From positions 21,653,001 to 21,717,000 of the forward strand of contig OY756972.1 of the NCBI GenBank assembly GCA_963580455.1: a stretch of DNA of 64,000 bases. The letters run 5' to 3'. The stretch is from Euonymus europaeus. Its lineage: Eukaryota; Streptophyta; Magnoliopsida; Celastrales; Celastraceae. The notes beneath the pieces are model-generated. The model was not told the DNA's origin. It saw nothing but the letters and a program-made list of their open reading frames with translations, and made no database searches. Both the position numbers and the translations under genes were made by a program. This document shows, one piece after another, positions 47,327 to 56,947 of the stretch (position 1 is its first letter; each line of letters opens with the position of its first letter).

Positions 47327-50114
47327 CTAATTCGTTGGATGCAATGGCGTTGGCTCCTTGCATGTTTGCCTGTTGTGACCTCGTTGTTTACACCGGCTGC
47401 ACAATCTTATTTTTATTGTCTCCCCTGGATGTGATATAATACATTAAAAGCAAACCTTTAGACCTAAACATGCGATTTAAAGTAACTATGACAATATGCT
47501 TACCTGTGGATGGTATTCTACGTTTCATTCTTCTCCCCACTCGTGGAGTATAAGCTGGAGGAAGTGATGTTACTGGAGGAACCGTGACTGTCTCATCAGT
47601 GCTGACTATGGGGTAAATAGGCTCCGCGTATGCAAGGACAAGCATATCTGTAGTATAGTATTTGGAGCACAATGATGTTGTGGATAAATTTCTCGTTGCG
47701 ATTGCAGCGCATGCATGGGTGCAAGGAAGATGATCCAAATCAAACACCTTACAAGTGCAACTTTTGCTACCTAAATCCACTTGTCCTCCGATGTCCCCAT
47801 CCCTAACGTGGAACTCGTTGTAGCTTATTGGTTGAACATGCATTCGGCTAGCTTTTAACCGTCGCACCCGTAAGATTGTTTCATGATGATCTGTGATTTC
47901 ATTAGTCATGGCAGCTGCACCTTGTCGACGCTCATGGAACCATCTTTGAAGCATTCCAACGACATATTTCATCAAAATTGTAATTGGCAACAACCGAGCC
48001 TCTTTCAAGGTTCCATTCATGCTCTCTGCAATGTTAGTGGTCATGATGCTGTACCGATCCCCAGGGAAATGGCATCTAACCCACTTATGAAAACCTGCAT
48101 CTTGCAAATAATCGTACACCTTCCCCTCCTCAAACCCTCTGAGTTGGCACATTACTTGATTAAATTCAGAAACACGATAACACTTTGCTGCCTTGTAGAA
48201 TAGGTTTACTGCATATTCAGGAAATCGTTTGGCCTTCATATTACCTCCAATATGATACATGCATGCCCCATGATATGCTTCGGGGAAAATACGTCGGACA
48301 CCATTCTCTATACTTTTATGTCTGTCTGAAATAATAGCCAGATTGGGAATACTCCCAATAGCCCCACGTAACTTCTCAAAAAACCATTCCCAAGAGGCAT
48401 CATTTTCAGAATCACCAACTCCAAAAGCCAAAGGATATATTTGGTTATTACCATCAAGAGTGTTGGCAATAAATAACATGCCCTTATATTTGTTCTTAAG
48501 ATGAGTTGCATCAACACAAAACACAGGCCTCATACACGAAAGAAATCCTCTTATGCATGGACCTAGAGCCATGAAGAAGTATCTAAATCTCTGGTCAGAG
48601 TCATATTGAATGTGAGTGATCGTACCTGTGTCTCAAAAAAAAATTGCTTCCAAACATGAGTAATACTGTTCTAAAACATGAAAACACTTCTAAACAACAA
48701 TAATGACAATCTAAACAGTGTTGATACTATTCTAAACCAGTAAACAACCCCATTCTCAACCTATTTAAACAGTGTTGATAATATTCTAAACCAGTAAACA
48801 ACCCCATTCTCAACCTATCTTATACAGTTTAGAACAACCTACTAGTGACAATGTAAACATAGAATAGTATGAATGGTCATACCTGGATTTTTTGTCTCAA
48901 CTTGCTTACAAAAGAGTGGCAGATCAGAATATCCTTCTTCTGGAGATCCATATATTGAATTTAGGGCCATTTCCCTAGCCTTCCATCCTTTCCAATACGT
49001 ACACTTGACACCATATTCCTTCTAAAAATCTTGAATTACATCATTGGGCCGATAAATGCGACCAACTGACTCGTATTTTGACTTGATGATCTCACCAATC
49101 ACCGCACCGGTTGCTTGACGATTGTCATTAAAGGTAAGACATTTAACCGAAGCGTGAACATCACGGAACTTCTTGATGACGAATACAGAACTGTTTGGCT
49201 GAGAAGTGGCCCGTAGCCACCAATTGCAATCAGACTCATAACATCTGGCGACGAATAGAGTTTTAGTGGACTTCTCAACTTTGATTTGAAAGTGGTTTTT
49301 CAAAGCGTACATACACAGCCTAAAGTGCAAAGTCTTCTTGTCCGGAAAATATTCATCAACCATAATACCATCTGAAAATTCATCAGAAAAAGAGTCTCCG
49401 GCACAGTTCACAGAAGGAATGCTGGGACCATGTTTAGTTGAAGTCGATGCCTTATGTTGCACAGAGTTTTGATTGCCATGGACTGAATCGGTTACTGGAG
49501 CGTCGACTGGATGATGCAGTGGGCTATCGAATGGTTCATAAACTTCATCACATCTTCGGCCATCTTCTTGATTATGAAAATAGTCATCGACAAGATCGAC
49601 CAAAGGTTCTTGCAGAGGTTCATTGTAGTCTACCACACCAATGTCGACCGGCCTGCCATTGTTTCTGCTGCATCGAAAGCCACTCAATTCAGCTCTTTCT
49701 TCTTCTAAAGAATACAACACATTATCCACAGGTTGTAAGTGTGGAATGTTCTCGGCAAAATGTTCCTTGGTTTCTATAAGGGTTGAAGAAATGCACAAGG
49801 AAGTTGCTGGAATGCTTCTATCCATGTTACACCGAAGGAAAAAGCGTACGTCATCATCTTCTTCAATATCAACTGTCTCTGCAGGACCATGCACATTGTA
49901 GAGGTACTTCATCTGAATCTTATGCCTCCGAGGGTTGAGTTTTGTAATGTCATGGACTTTATCCATTAAATGAAGGTAAGAAATCTCGTCGGAAACTATG
50001 ATACCCTTGCTTCTCCCACCTTTGTATATATAGTTGAGATCAAATTTTTCCCACACTCCAAAGTACCTGATCAGAATACTGACCTCTTTCATGTCTTCTA
50101 AATTAAATTCGTAC
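47327..50114 (-). CDS. MULE transposase with one in-frame stop
   Basis: Coding exons 50114-48883, 48625-47504 and 47424-47327 join in frame. The first starts after an acceptor (TTTTTAAG), so an upstream exon is missing from this model; otherwise the Met at 50,092 could serve. Order of domains: an N-terminal PB1-like region (FGVWEKFDLNYIYKGGRSKG), a MuDR DNA-binding region (FRLCMYALKNHFQIKV with CYESDCNWW), then the catalytic core. Candidate acids are FCVDATHLKN, IISDRHKSI and NIAESMNG. A SWIM finger (CTCKVFDLDHLPCTHAC) and a final CCHC knuckle (CSRCKQRGHNRQTC) close the protein. A TAG at 49,024-49,022 interrupts the reading (VIQDF*KEYGVKC). No other break was found, so this is a single nonsense mutation in an otherwise preserved gene. 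Splicing does not remove it. Confidence 0.85.
48640..48860 (-). repeat. GGTTTAGAA modules in the transposase intron
   Basis: On the plus strand the intron shows TTCTAAACC-like cores; on the minus (sense) strand these read GGTTTAGAA. A segment of about 50 bp is present twice (near 48,714-48,765 and 48,767-48,820). Confidence 0.8.
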
Positions 50115-50139
50115 CTTAAAAATAGGAAAATACTGTTAG

Positions 50140-51060
50140 AAAGAGAATAGTAAGCGCATAAAACAGTAAGCGCCACCACAATCATAAAAATTAACATCAT
50201 TCTAAACCAAATATTACAATGTTCAAAACCAATATTCATACTATTCTCAACCAAAAATTCTCAACCACATAAAACAGTAAGCGCTACCACAATCATAAAA
50301 ATTAACGCCTTTCTAAACCAAATATTACAATGTTCAAAACCAATATTCATACTATTCTCAACCAAAAATTCTCAACCACATAAAACAGTAAGCGCCACCA
50401 CAATCATAATAATTAACGCCATTCTAAACCAAATATTACAATGTTCAAAACCAATATTCATACTATTCTCAACCAAAAATTCTCAACCACATAAAACAGT
50501 AAGCGCCACCACAATCATAAAAATTAACGCCATTCTAAACCAAATATTACAATGTTCAAAACCAATATTCATACTATTCTCAACCAAAAATTCTCAACCA
50601 CATAAAACAGTAAGCGCCACCACAATCATAATAATTAACGCCATTCTAAACCAAATATTACAATGTTCAAAACCAATATTCATACTATTCTCAACCAAAA
50701 ATTCTCAACCACATAAAACAGTAAGCGCCACCACAATCATAAAAATTAACGTCATTCTAAACCAAATATTACAATGTTCAAAACCAATATTCATACTATT
50801 CTCAACCAAAATTTCTCAACCACATAAAACAGTAAGCGCCACCACAATCATAAAATTTAACGCCATTCTTAACGAAATATTAGAAAGTTGAAAACCAATA
50901 TTCATACTATTCTCAACCAAAAATTCTCAACCACATAAAACAGTAAGCGCCACCACAATCATAAAATTTAACGTCATTCTAAACGAAATATTAGAAAGTT
51001 GAAAACCAATATTCATACTATTCTCAACCACATGTAACAGTAAGCGCCACCACAATCTCT
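50140..51060 (-). repeat. 111-bp minisatellite upstream of the transposase
   Basis: CATAAAACAGTAAGCG recurs at 50157, 50268, 50379, 50490, 50601, 50712, 50823 and 50934, exactly 111 bp apart, and a last variant follows at 51031. Each unit breaks into 22-bp modules starting (plus strand) TCTAAACC, TCAAAACC or TCTCAACC, a 14-bp short module and a 31-bp spacer. On the minus strand these read GGTTTAGA-like. Confidence 0.92.
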
Positions 51061-51497
51061 TCACCATGACTCGCAATCTATCATAACAATGTTCCAAAAC
51101 ACCACGAAAATGTACTACTCAGTGACCAAACCTCCGAGCAATTGAAGAAAAATAAAAAAATGTATGAGCAACAGTAATATAGATCTGGGAAAAAAAGTCA
51201 TGAGGGTAGAAGAAGTTAACTGTATATTGTCCGATCAACGAAGAAACAAAACAAAGCTTGAGAGTTGGAGAGATGTGGCAAAAACAGATACTAGCTTCTG
51301 AGCTGTGCGAAGAAGCTTGAGGAGCTGCAGTAGATGTGGTCCAAACAAAACTTTTAGTTGCTCAATCGGACTACTTGCCGTCACAGTCCTCCCCCGGATG
51401 TCAGAAATGGGTTTCTGGGTCATCGTGCTCAGTGCATGTCTATAAATGGATTTTATCAATTCATTTTTCAAGGGAGGGAAATGAGAAGTGAGAGGAA

Positions 51498-51606
51498 GGG
51501 CATGAATGACTTTTCCTTAGTTAAAAGGGTTAGTTTTTAACAATTCTGAAATGAGGGTTAGATAGCTAAAATGATTATGAAAATAGGTCAAATCCACAAA
51601 TTTCCC
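51498..51606 (-). repeat. Right terminal inverted repeat of the MULE
   Basis: 109 bp, the partner of 41,545-41,653. The flank immediately outside is CTGTATCC, matching the left flank at seven of eight bases. Confidence 0.9.
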
Positions 51607-51614
51607 CTGTATCC

Positions 51615-51689
51615 TAGTACATGCTGTATTACATTACAGTATATCTGAGAACATGGTTAATGAAAATGTCCATCGTGGGCAATCACTTT
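51615..51689. other. Former upstream DNA of the PPR gene
   Basis: If the element at 41,545-51,606 is removed, this DNA directly precedes the PPR start codon. It is the probable ancestral leader or promoter of that gene. Confidence 0.45.
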
Positions 51690-52075
51690 ATGGTAATTAT
51701 ATATTCTGGACAATTGCAATGGTGCAAAGTTAATGACTCAACAAATATGTATTAAAATATGTGTTTTGTTAATATGATTGTATTGAAAAATATATTTTGT
51801 TGATGTTGATGTAGATGATGATGTATCTTGATTTTTTGTAATTAAGGTAAGACCCAGTCTTGATTTTAGTGTAAATTTGATGAGATAGTATAAATGATAG
51901 GAAAGTAGTTGGGTTGGATAATGATTTTGTATTGAGAAATGTGTTTTGTTTATAGGAGAGTATTGAAATATGTATTATGTTGATTTGATTGTATTGAGAG
52001 TTATATTTTTATAAGGTAGATATGAAATTTACTTTTGAAATTTAATGGGCCATTAGTGATACCTATTGTGGTTGC
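51690..52075 (-). repeat. Dispersed AT-rich repeat, copy 2
   Basis: Inverted relative of 850-1,200. It shares the AGACCCAGTCTTGATTTTAG and GATGATGATGTA tracts with the first copy read in reverse. Probably a non-autonomous DNA element of unknown class. Confidence 0.5.
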
Positions 52076-52315
52076 CCGCCGGCAGTCTTGGGCCAATTAC
52101 TCATCATACCAATCCAAAGCATTGCCTTCAATCCAGGGTTTCTCTAACATGGGCCCAAATATTGACTTCTAGTGTATATTCACAGAATGGGGAGGGCGTA
52201 TGGGCTGGCCCATGGACAAAAAATATGTAAGAAGATTAGATGTGCGGTAGGCAGGTAGACCGCACATGAAGTCTTCATGATGAAGAATGCAGACAGAGTT
52301 ATATGCCACACAAAA

Positions 52316-52545
52316 TAAATAAATAATTAAATTAAAAATGCCTTAATCACGGGATAATTTCAATTCCAAAGGAAGCAATAGCTATGGCCCACACTCTGCT
52401 GTAAAGTCTGCCACATAAAATTAAAAATTAATTAAATTAAAAATTAATTAAATTAAAAATGCCTTAATCACGGGATAATTCCAATTCCAAAGGACGTAAT
52501 AGCAATGGCCCACACTCTGCTGTAACGTCTCGAATAGGGAAATTG
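52316..52545 (+). repeat. Direct duplication of about 120 bp
   Basis: AAATGCCTTAATCACGGGAT starts near 52,336 and again near 52,456. The following AATTCCAAAGGA and GGCCCACACTCTGCTGTAA segments are also repeated. The copies differ at a few positions. Confidence 0.8.
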
Positions 52546-53720
52546 CTAAATACAGTCTCAGTTTTTACTAGATAGACCTATGCTGGCTGAGCTATTTCGA
52601 GCAAAGACTTGTCCATTGTCAAATTAATCTTTTTTTTTAAAGTAAATATCAATTATTGTACTGGTACGAGTCCCATTAAAATTAAAATATTTTATAACAT
52701 CAGTTATTGTTGAATGATTTTTTTTATATTCAACATTTTCTTTTCTGCACATATGTTATATTATATATTCTTTAAAAAAATGAAATTACATTTTATTATT
52801 AATAATTTTTATTTTTATTAAATTTTTTAATCAAAATTTATAATACATATTTTTGTTTTTTTTCTTTAATTAAGTTAATAGTTTAATATATTTTTATTTA
52901 AATGCAATAATTTACCCTACATAGTAAACAGATACAAAAAAATTTCTTATAAATAAAACATTAAAAAAAATAAGAAGAAAAAAAGATGTCTCTATGTACA
53001 CCGAGATACATGTTATGTATACAATATAGTATATAATATGATATATTATTTTAATAAGTATTGGAACAATATTTTAGTAAGTATTTGACTCATAGGCTGT
53101 TCAAGCCCACGTGCGCATCTATCACCACTGTCTGCTACAATTTTTGCTAGTGTGATGGGATGGGCTAGGCTTAGGCCTATGTTTAGTAATTTGGTGATTA
53201 TATTTAGATGCAAGGACGCCTGACACCTTCAATCTTTTTTTGGGACGGATCAAATGATCCCTCTATCAATATGTGTCTTCGAAATATCAATAGAATATTA
53301 ATTATAAATTATGTGAATCAACAACAAAGAATAAAATGATATTCAGGATGACACAAATTTTATGAATAATACATTAAACGTATGTTGAACATCTGACCTC
53401 TCAACTTTTAAGAAACCCCAGCAGATCCTCGCTTGCCTGGAACCTTCCTTCTTGGTTCAATATTTGAATGGTAGATATGTCGGTTGAAATTATTAAAATC
53501 ATCACTGCTGCTTTTGTGGTGTATTTTCTTTGTATAAACTAATAATAAAGACAGACAACTACTGTAGTCGACTTGTCATTGTCAATCCATCTTTATTTGT
53601 CTCTGCTGGTGTTGCCAAGATGGCCAGATGTCCATATCTTCTTTGTAAAATAAGATTCCACCAAGCTTAATACTTACGTATATTACTTCTTTACTTAATT
53701 AAACAGAGAAGCGCGTGGAA
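52546..53720. other. AT-rich intergenic DNA
   Basis: Very AT-rich from about 52,620 to 53,060. No gene is recognised. Confidence 0.4.
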
Positions 53721-53724
53721 GCAA

Positions 53725-53850
53725 CCTGCACGTGTATACGTACTATTATCACATGCGAGCATGTTATCCGATCGCAGGCTTATACGTGGCTATAGCAGTC
53801 CGGCCTTCCCATGGGCCTCAATATAAATCTCCATCTATATATATCCATCT
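53725..53850 (+). promoter_or_regulatory. Probable promoter of the RCI2/PMP3 gene
   Basis: GCACGTGTA at about 53,728 and TACGTGGC at 53,783-53,790 are ABRE/G-box-like ACGT elements. A TATATATAT run at about 53,836-53,844 could be the TATA region, some 90 bp upstream of the ATG. RCI2 genes are commonly induced by cold, salt and ABA, so these sites fit, but function is inferred. Confidence 0.45.
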
Positions 53851-53927
53851 CACCACCGAGTTACTTTACTTGCTTTGTAACAACCAGAGCAGTTAAATAC
53901 TCGAAGAAGAAGAAGAAGAAGAAGAAG

Positions 53928-54834
53928 ATGGCAGATGCGGGCACAGCCAACTGCATAGATATCCTCTTGGCCATATTATTGCCTCCCCTTGGTGTCTTCC
54001 TCAAGTTTGGTTGCGAGGTTTGTTAATTATATTAATATATCTCGATCTTTTTTTCTTAATTAGTTTGACTGGAATATTAGGGAGATAGAAATAATTAAAT
54101 TGTACGTAATCTATCTTTTTGTTACTGGGTTTTTTTTTCTTTCATTTATGGCTTACCAATTTGCTGTGATCCTTTTTCTGTTTAATTTTGATATGGGTCT
54201 TGTGCTGATTTTGCTTTCTGGTGGTACGAATTAAATCCAGATCCCATAAATTATGTATGTGGCGATCGAGTAAATCTACATGGACGGCAATACCCATATT
54301 AATTATTGCCTTCCTTTGGTATCTTGAACAAATTTGATGGATGGATTATTGTTTGACTGATCACCATTTTTGTCTTGTTTTTGGGTTTTATAAATTAAAG
54401 CTGTGATGTGCGTTTGTTTGTGGTATAATTAAGTCTGTTTTTGATTTGATGTGGCTCTCGTTTTCTGTTGTTTTCTGGTGGTTCCAACTCTAAACCATCA
54501 AACAAGCATGAGATGAGATGAGATGCTTTGAATAAAAAAGGAAAATAAAAGGAAAGATTATGCAAATGTGGATTGGATTATACTGCTAGCTGTTTTTTTT
54601 TTTGATAAGCAACCAGATATCAATAAAAAGAAGATCAATTAAAAAAACATCAGGGCATCATGTAGGATGGCCTGAAAAAATATAGTACAAAACATACAAA
54701 ACACCCTGCTAGCTGTTAAACTGTGTGTACAATTGATGAGTTGCGCGCAGGTGGAGTTCTGGATCTGTCTAGTGTTGACATTATTTGGATACATCCCTGG
54801 AATCATTTATGCCATTTACGCCATCACCAAGTGA
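53928..54834 (+). CDS. RCI2: RCI2/PMP3-type small hydrophobic membrane protein (UPF0057)
   Basis: Two exons, 53928-54017 and 54751-54834, join in phase 0 to 57 aa through a 733-bp GT-AG intron. The exon boundary after a Glu (FGCE|VEFW) is the family's usual position. Two membrane segments are evident: ILLAILLPPLGVFLKFG and LVLTLFGYIPGIIYAIYAI. PPLGVFLK and GYIPGIIYA are diagnostic of the Pmp3/RCI2/LTI6 family. These proteins sit in the plasma membrane and help limit ion leak and depolarisation under cold and salt stress. A (GAA)n tract directly precedes the ATG. The protein is complete and ends in TK with no long hydrophilic tail. Confidence 0.93.
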
Positions 54835-55614
54835 AGTGATCTGCGTCACTTTAAGGAATTATGTAAGTAGTAAACAGCTGCTAGCATCATCGATCTCTCT
54901 CTTGTATGAATTTGTATTTGTTTAATTTCTCTTTTTGACAGGTTAATTTGTGGGAGAAGACTGACAAGTATTGATGTGTAGTCAAATTCAATGTGTGTGT
55001 TGTGTAAATTAAATTAAGATGAATCAGAGTGAGTGCGTTCTGATTTCTGGACGGCAATCATATGATATGTCAATTGTCATGTTCCTTTTGGACGTACTAG
55101 TTCGCAAGTATATTTGTTAAATTCAATTAATATTCTGATTCCACATCAATCCATGCATTTGAATCACCATTTATTATTTGCAAATGATTTAGTACTACTT
55201 TTTCAAGTAAAATGCTACACAAAATTATATGGCTCATTAGTCGATTTGTTTTTTCATTTTCTTGTTAATTTTAACTATAACCCTCATTTTCTTCTTTAAT
55301 ATTAGATGAGCCGCCTTGTTTACGATGCATAAATAAATTGATCAAGAGATCCTCCAAAAGACCCAACCATTTCTTCTATTTTTCTGATTTATTTTTTCAA
55401 AATCTGACTCATACTTTCTAAGCATTATTGTGATATATATATGTACATATACTAGGATAATATCAATCAAACACAACAAACAAACAAATAATATATACTA
55501 GGATTTATGAATTATAACAAATTCATCTAATAAGAGAGTAAAGCAATCCAACTAGAACCCATAAATTTTATACTCCACAATGCAAAACAAACCAAATCAA
55601 ATACATATAGTTAA
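54835..55614. other. 3' flank of the RCI2 gene
   Basis: The 3' UTR probably covers the first 200 bp. No further gene is seen. Confidence 0.35.
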
Positions 55615-56040
55615 CACTACAAGAATTACGCTATTTATCAATTGGTTTTTCTATTAGTAATCTAAGAAAATTCGTCGATAATATTGATAACCAACGGAAC
55701 AATATTCGTCGGTAAAATGCTTGTCGATAATCAAATACCAATAAAAATATATTTTATCGGTAAATTCTCGACGGATATTTTTTACATTGGTAATTAATTG
55801 ACAAAAATATCTGTCGATATTAGGTTTGTGTCTGTCAGAAAAAAAATTTAAAAAAGTAAAAATGTGTCAATAAAAATAAAAATCCATCAGTAAAAATAAA
55901 AAATGAAAATATTATCGACGAATTCCATCAGTTATCCATCTCAAATTTCCGCGTCAAATTTGGTGTCAACTATTATCGACGAAAATAATCTGTCGATAAT
56001 TATTTTATCGGTATTCCGTTGATAATGGCTGATTTTTTTT
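55615..56040 (+). mobile_element. CACTA transposon end with subterminal repeats
   Basis: The segment starts with CACTACAAGAA, the standard plant CACTA (En/Spm) terminus. It is followed by many direct and inverted copies of TCGTCGATAA/TCGTCGGTAA/CGACGGATA-like motifs, as in CACTA subterminal regions. The matching TTCTTGTAGTG end was not found in the window, so the element is truncated or disrupted. The boundary at 56,040 is approximate. Confidence 0.65.
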
Positions 56041-56466
56041 AATTATAATGAAAAAAAGAAGAAGAGTGAGGACTCTTTTATGTTGAAAAGCAGACAAAAA
56101 CAGCAATTCGTAGCCTTATGCTATATGTTGTAGTAGTCTTTCGAACAACAAACAAAAACACAATAAAGACTTTTTAAATAGCCCTCTAATCTGAACATTG
56201 AAATCGAATTTAAATTGATCTAAATGATGATAAAAAATAAAGAAATATAGAGTCATAAAAAAGAAAGAAAGAAAGAGTCGCATAGCAACGTAACTAGCAA
56301 GAAGAAACACTGTCTCGTTGAGAGGAGGGAGGGGATAGAGGGAAGAACCGAAGAAAATGATGAGAGGAAGTTCGTTGAGAGAGAGATCATGAGAATAATT
56401 GAGATGAAATACTATTTGATTGACGTCAAAAAGGTGTCAGTAACAATAATACAATAGTTGGTCAGA
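56041..56466. other. Flank between CACTA end and Gypsy element
   Basis: AT-rich and purine-rich DNA. No gene is recognised. It may be further CACTA interior; the Gypsy element inserted at its right edge. Confidence 0.3.
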
Positions 56467-56471
56467 CCTGT

Positions 56472-56947
56472 TGACGAAGCGCGGAAGCTTGAAAGACTGA
56501 ATCGTTCACGACGATAACAGGATCTTGGAATCCACCAAGGAATAATTGAGAGAACTCAAAGATTTTATTGAATAATAATTGAAGTGCTACAATGGTCTTT
56601 AAAAGACTTATTTATAGCTAAAACATTAAGCAAACCCTAACTGAACTAGAATTGGAAATTCTAAATAAACTAGGAAACTGAATAAAAACATGCATAAAAT
56701 ATTAATTAATCCCGCAGGAATTCTTCACAGCTATCAAAACGTGTTTTGATGAACCTCAAATGGGAAACCCTCACTAGACATCTAGTCCTCTGAAAACAGT
56801 CATTGGAAACATATTATAATAAGGAAACAGATCTCTAGAGCAAAAGATACGACCAATCAAAGTTGAGACTTGCACTAATTATGTTTCCTATTCTTACGGG
56901 AACAATCCAATTTGAACATAAACTCATCAGCGACCCGTTCTACGTCA
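56472..56947 (-). repeat. 3' LTR of the Gypsy element
   Basis: 476 bp, TG...CA ends on the plus strand. It has four extra bases (in an ATTAATTAAT tract near 56,705) relative to the other LTR, and lacks one A near 56,500. Confidence 0.93.

Larger units (their letters stand above)
41545..51606. mobile_element. Kaonashi-type Mutator-like element, complete with TIRs
   Basis: The 10,062-bp element is bounded by 109-bp terminal inverted repeats, 41,545-41,653 and 51,498-51,606. They align without gaps with about ten mismatches by eye. The outermost bases are GGGAAATTTGTGGA on both ends. It contains two convergent genes: a Ulp1/C48 protease (+, 42,419-46,819) and a MULE transposase (-, 50,114-47,327). 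MULEs that carry a ULP-like gene are known as Kaonashi in Arabidopsis and melon. Nearly all non-coding DNA inside is made of a ~22-bp module beginning GGTTTAGAA. It lies next to the PPR start codon. Confidence 0.88.

Noticed and set aside
50130..50254. N-terminal extension of the transposase reading (MVENSMNIG...)
   Set aside because: It starts at a TTG and translates the 111-bp repeat; a good splice acceptor sits at 50,115-50,116 just before domain-like sequence.
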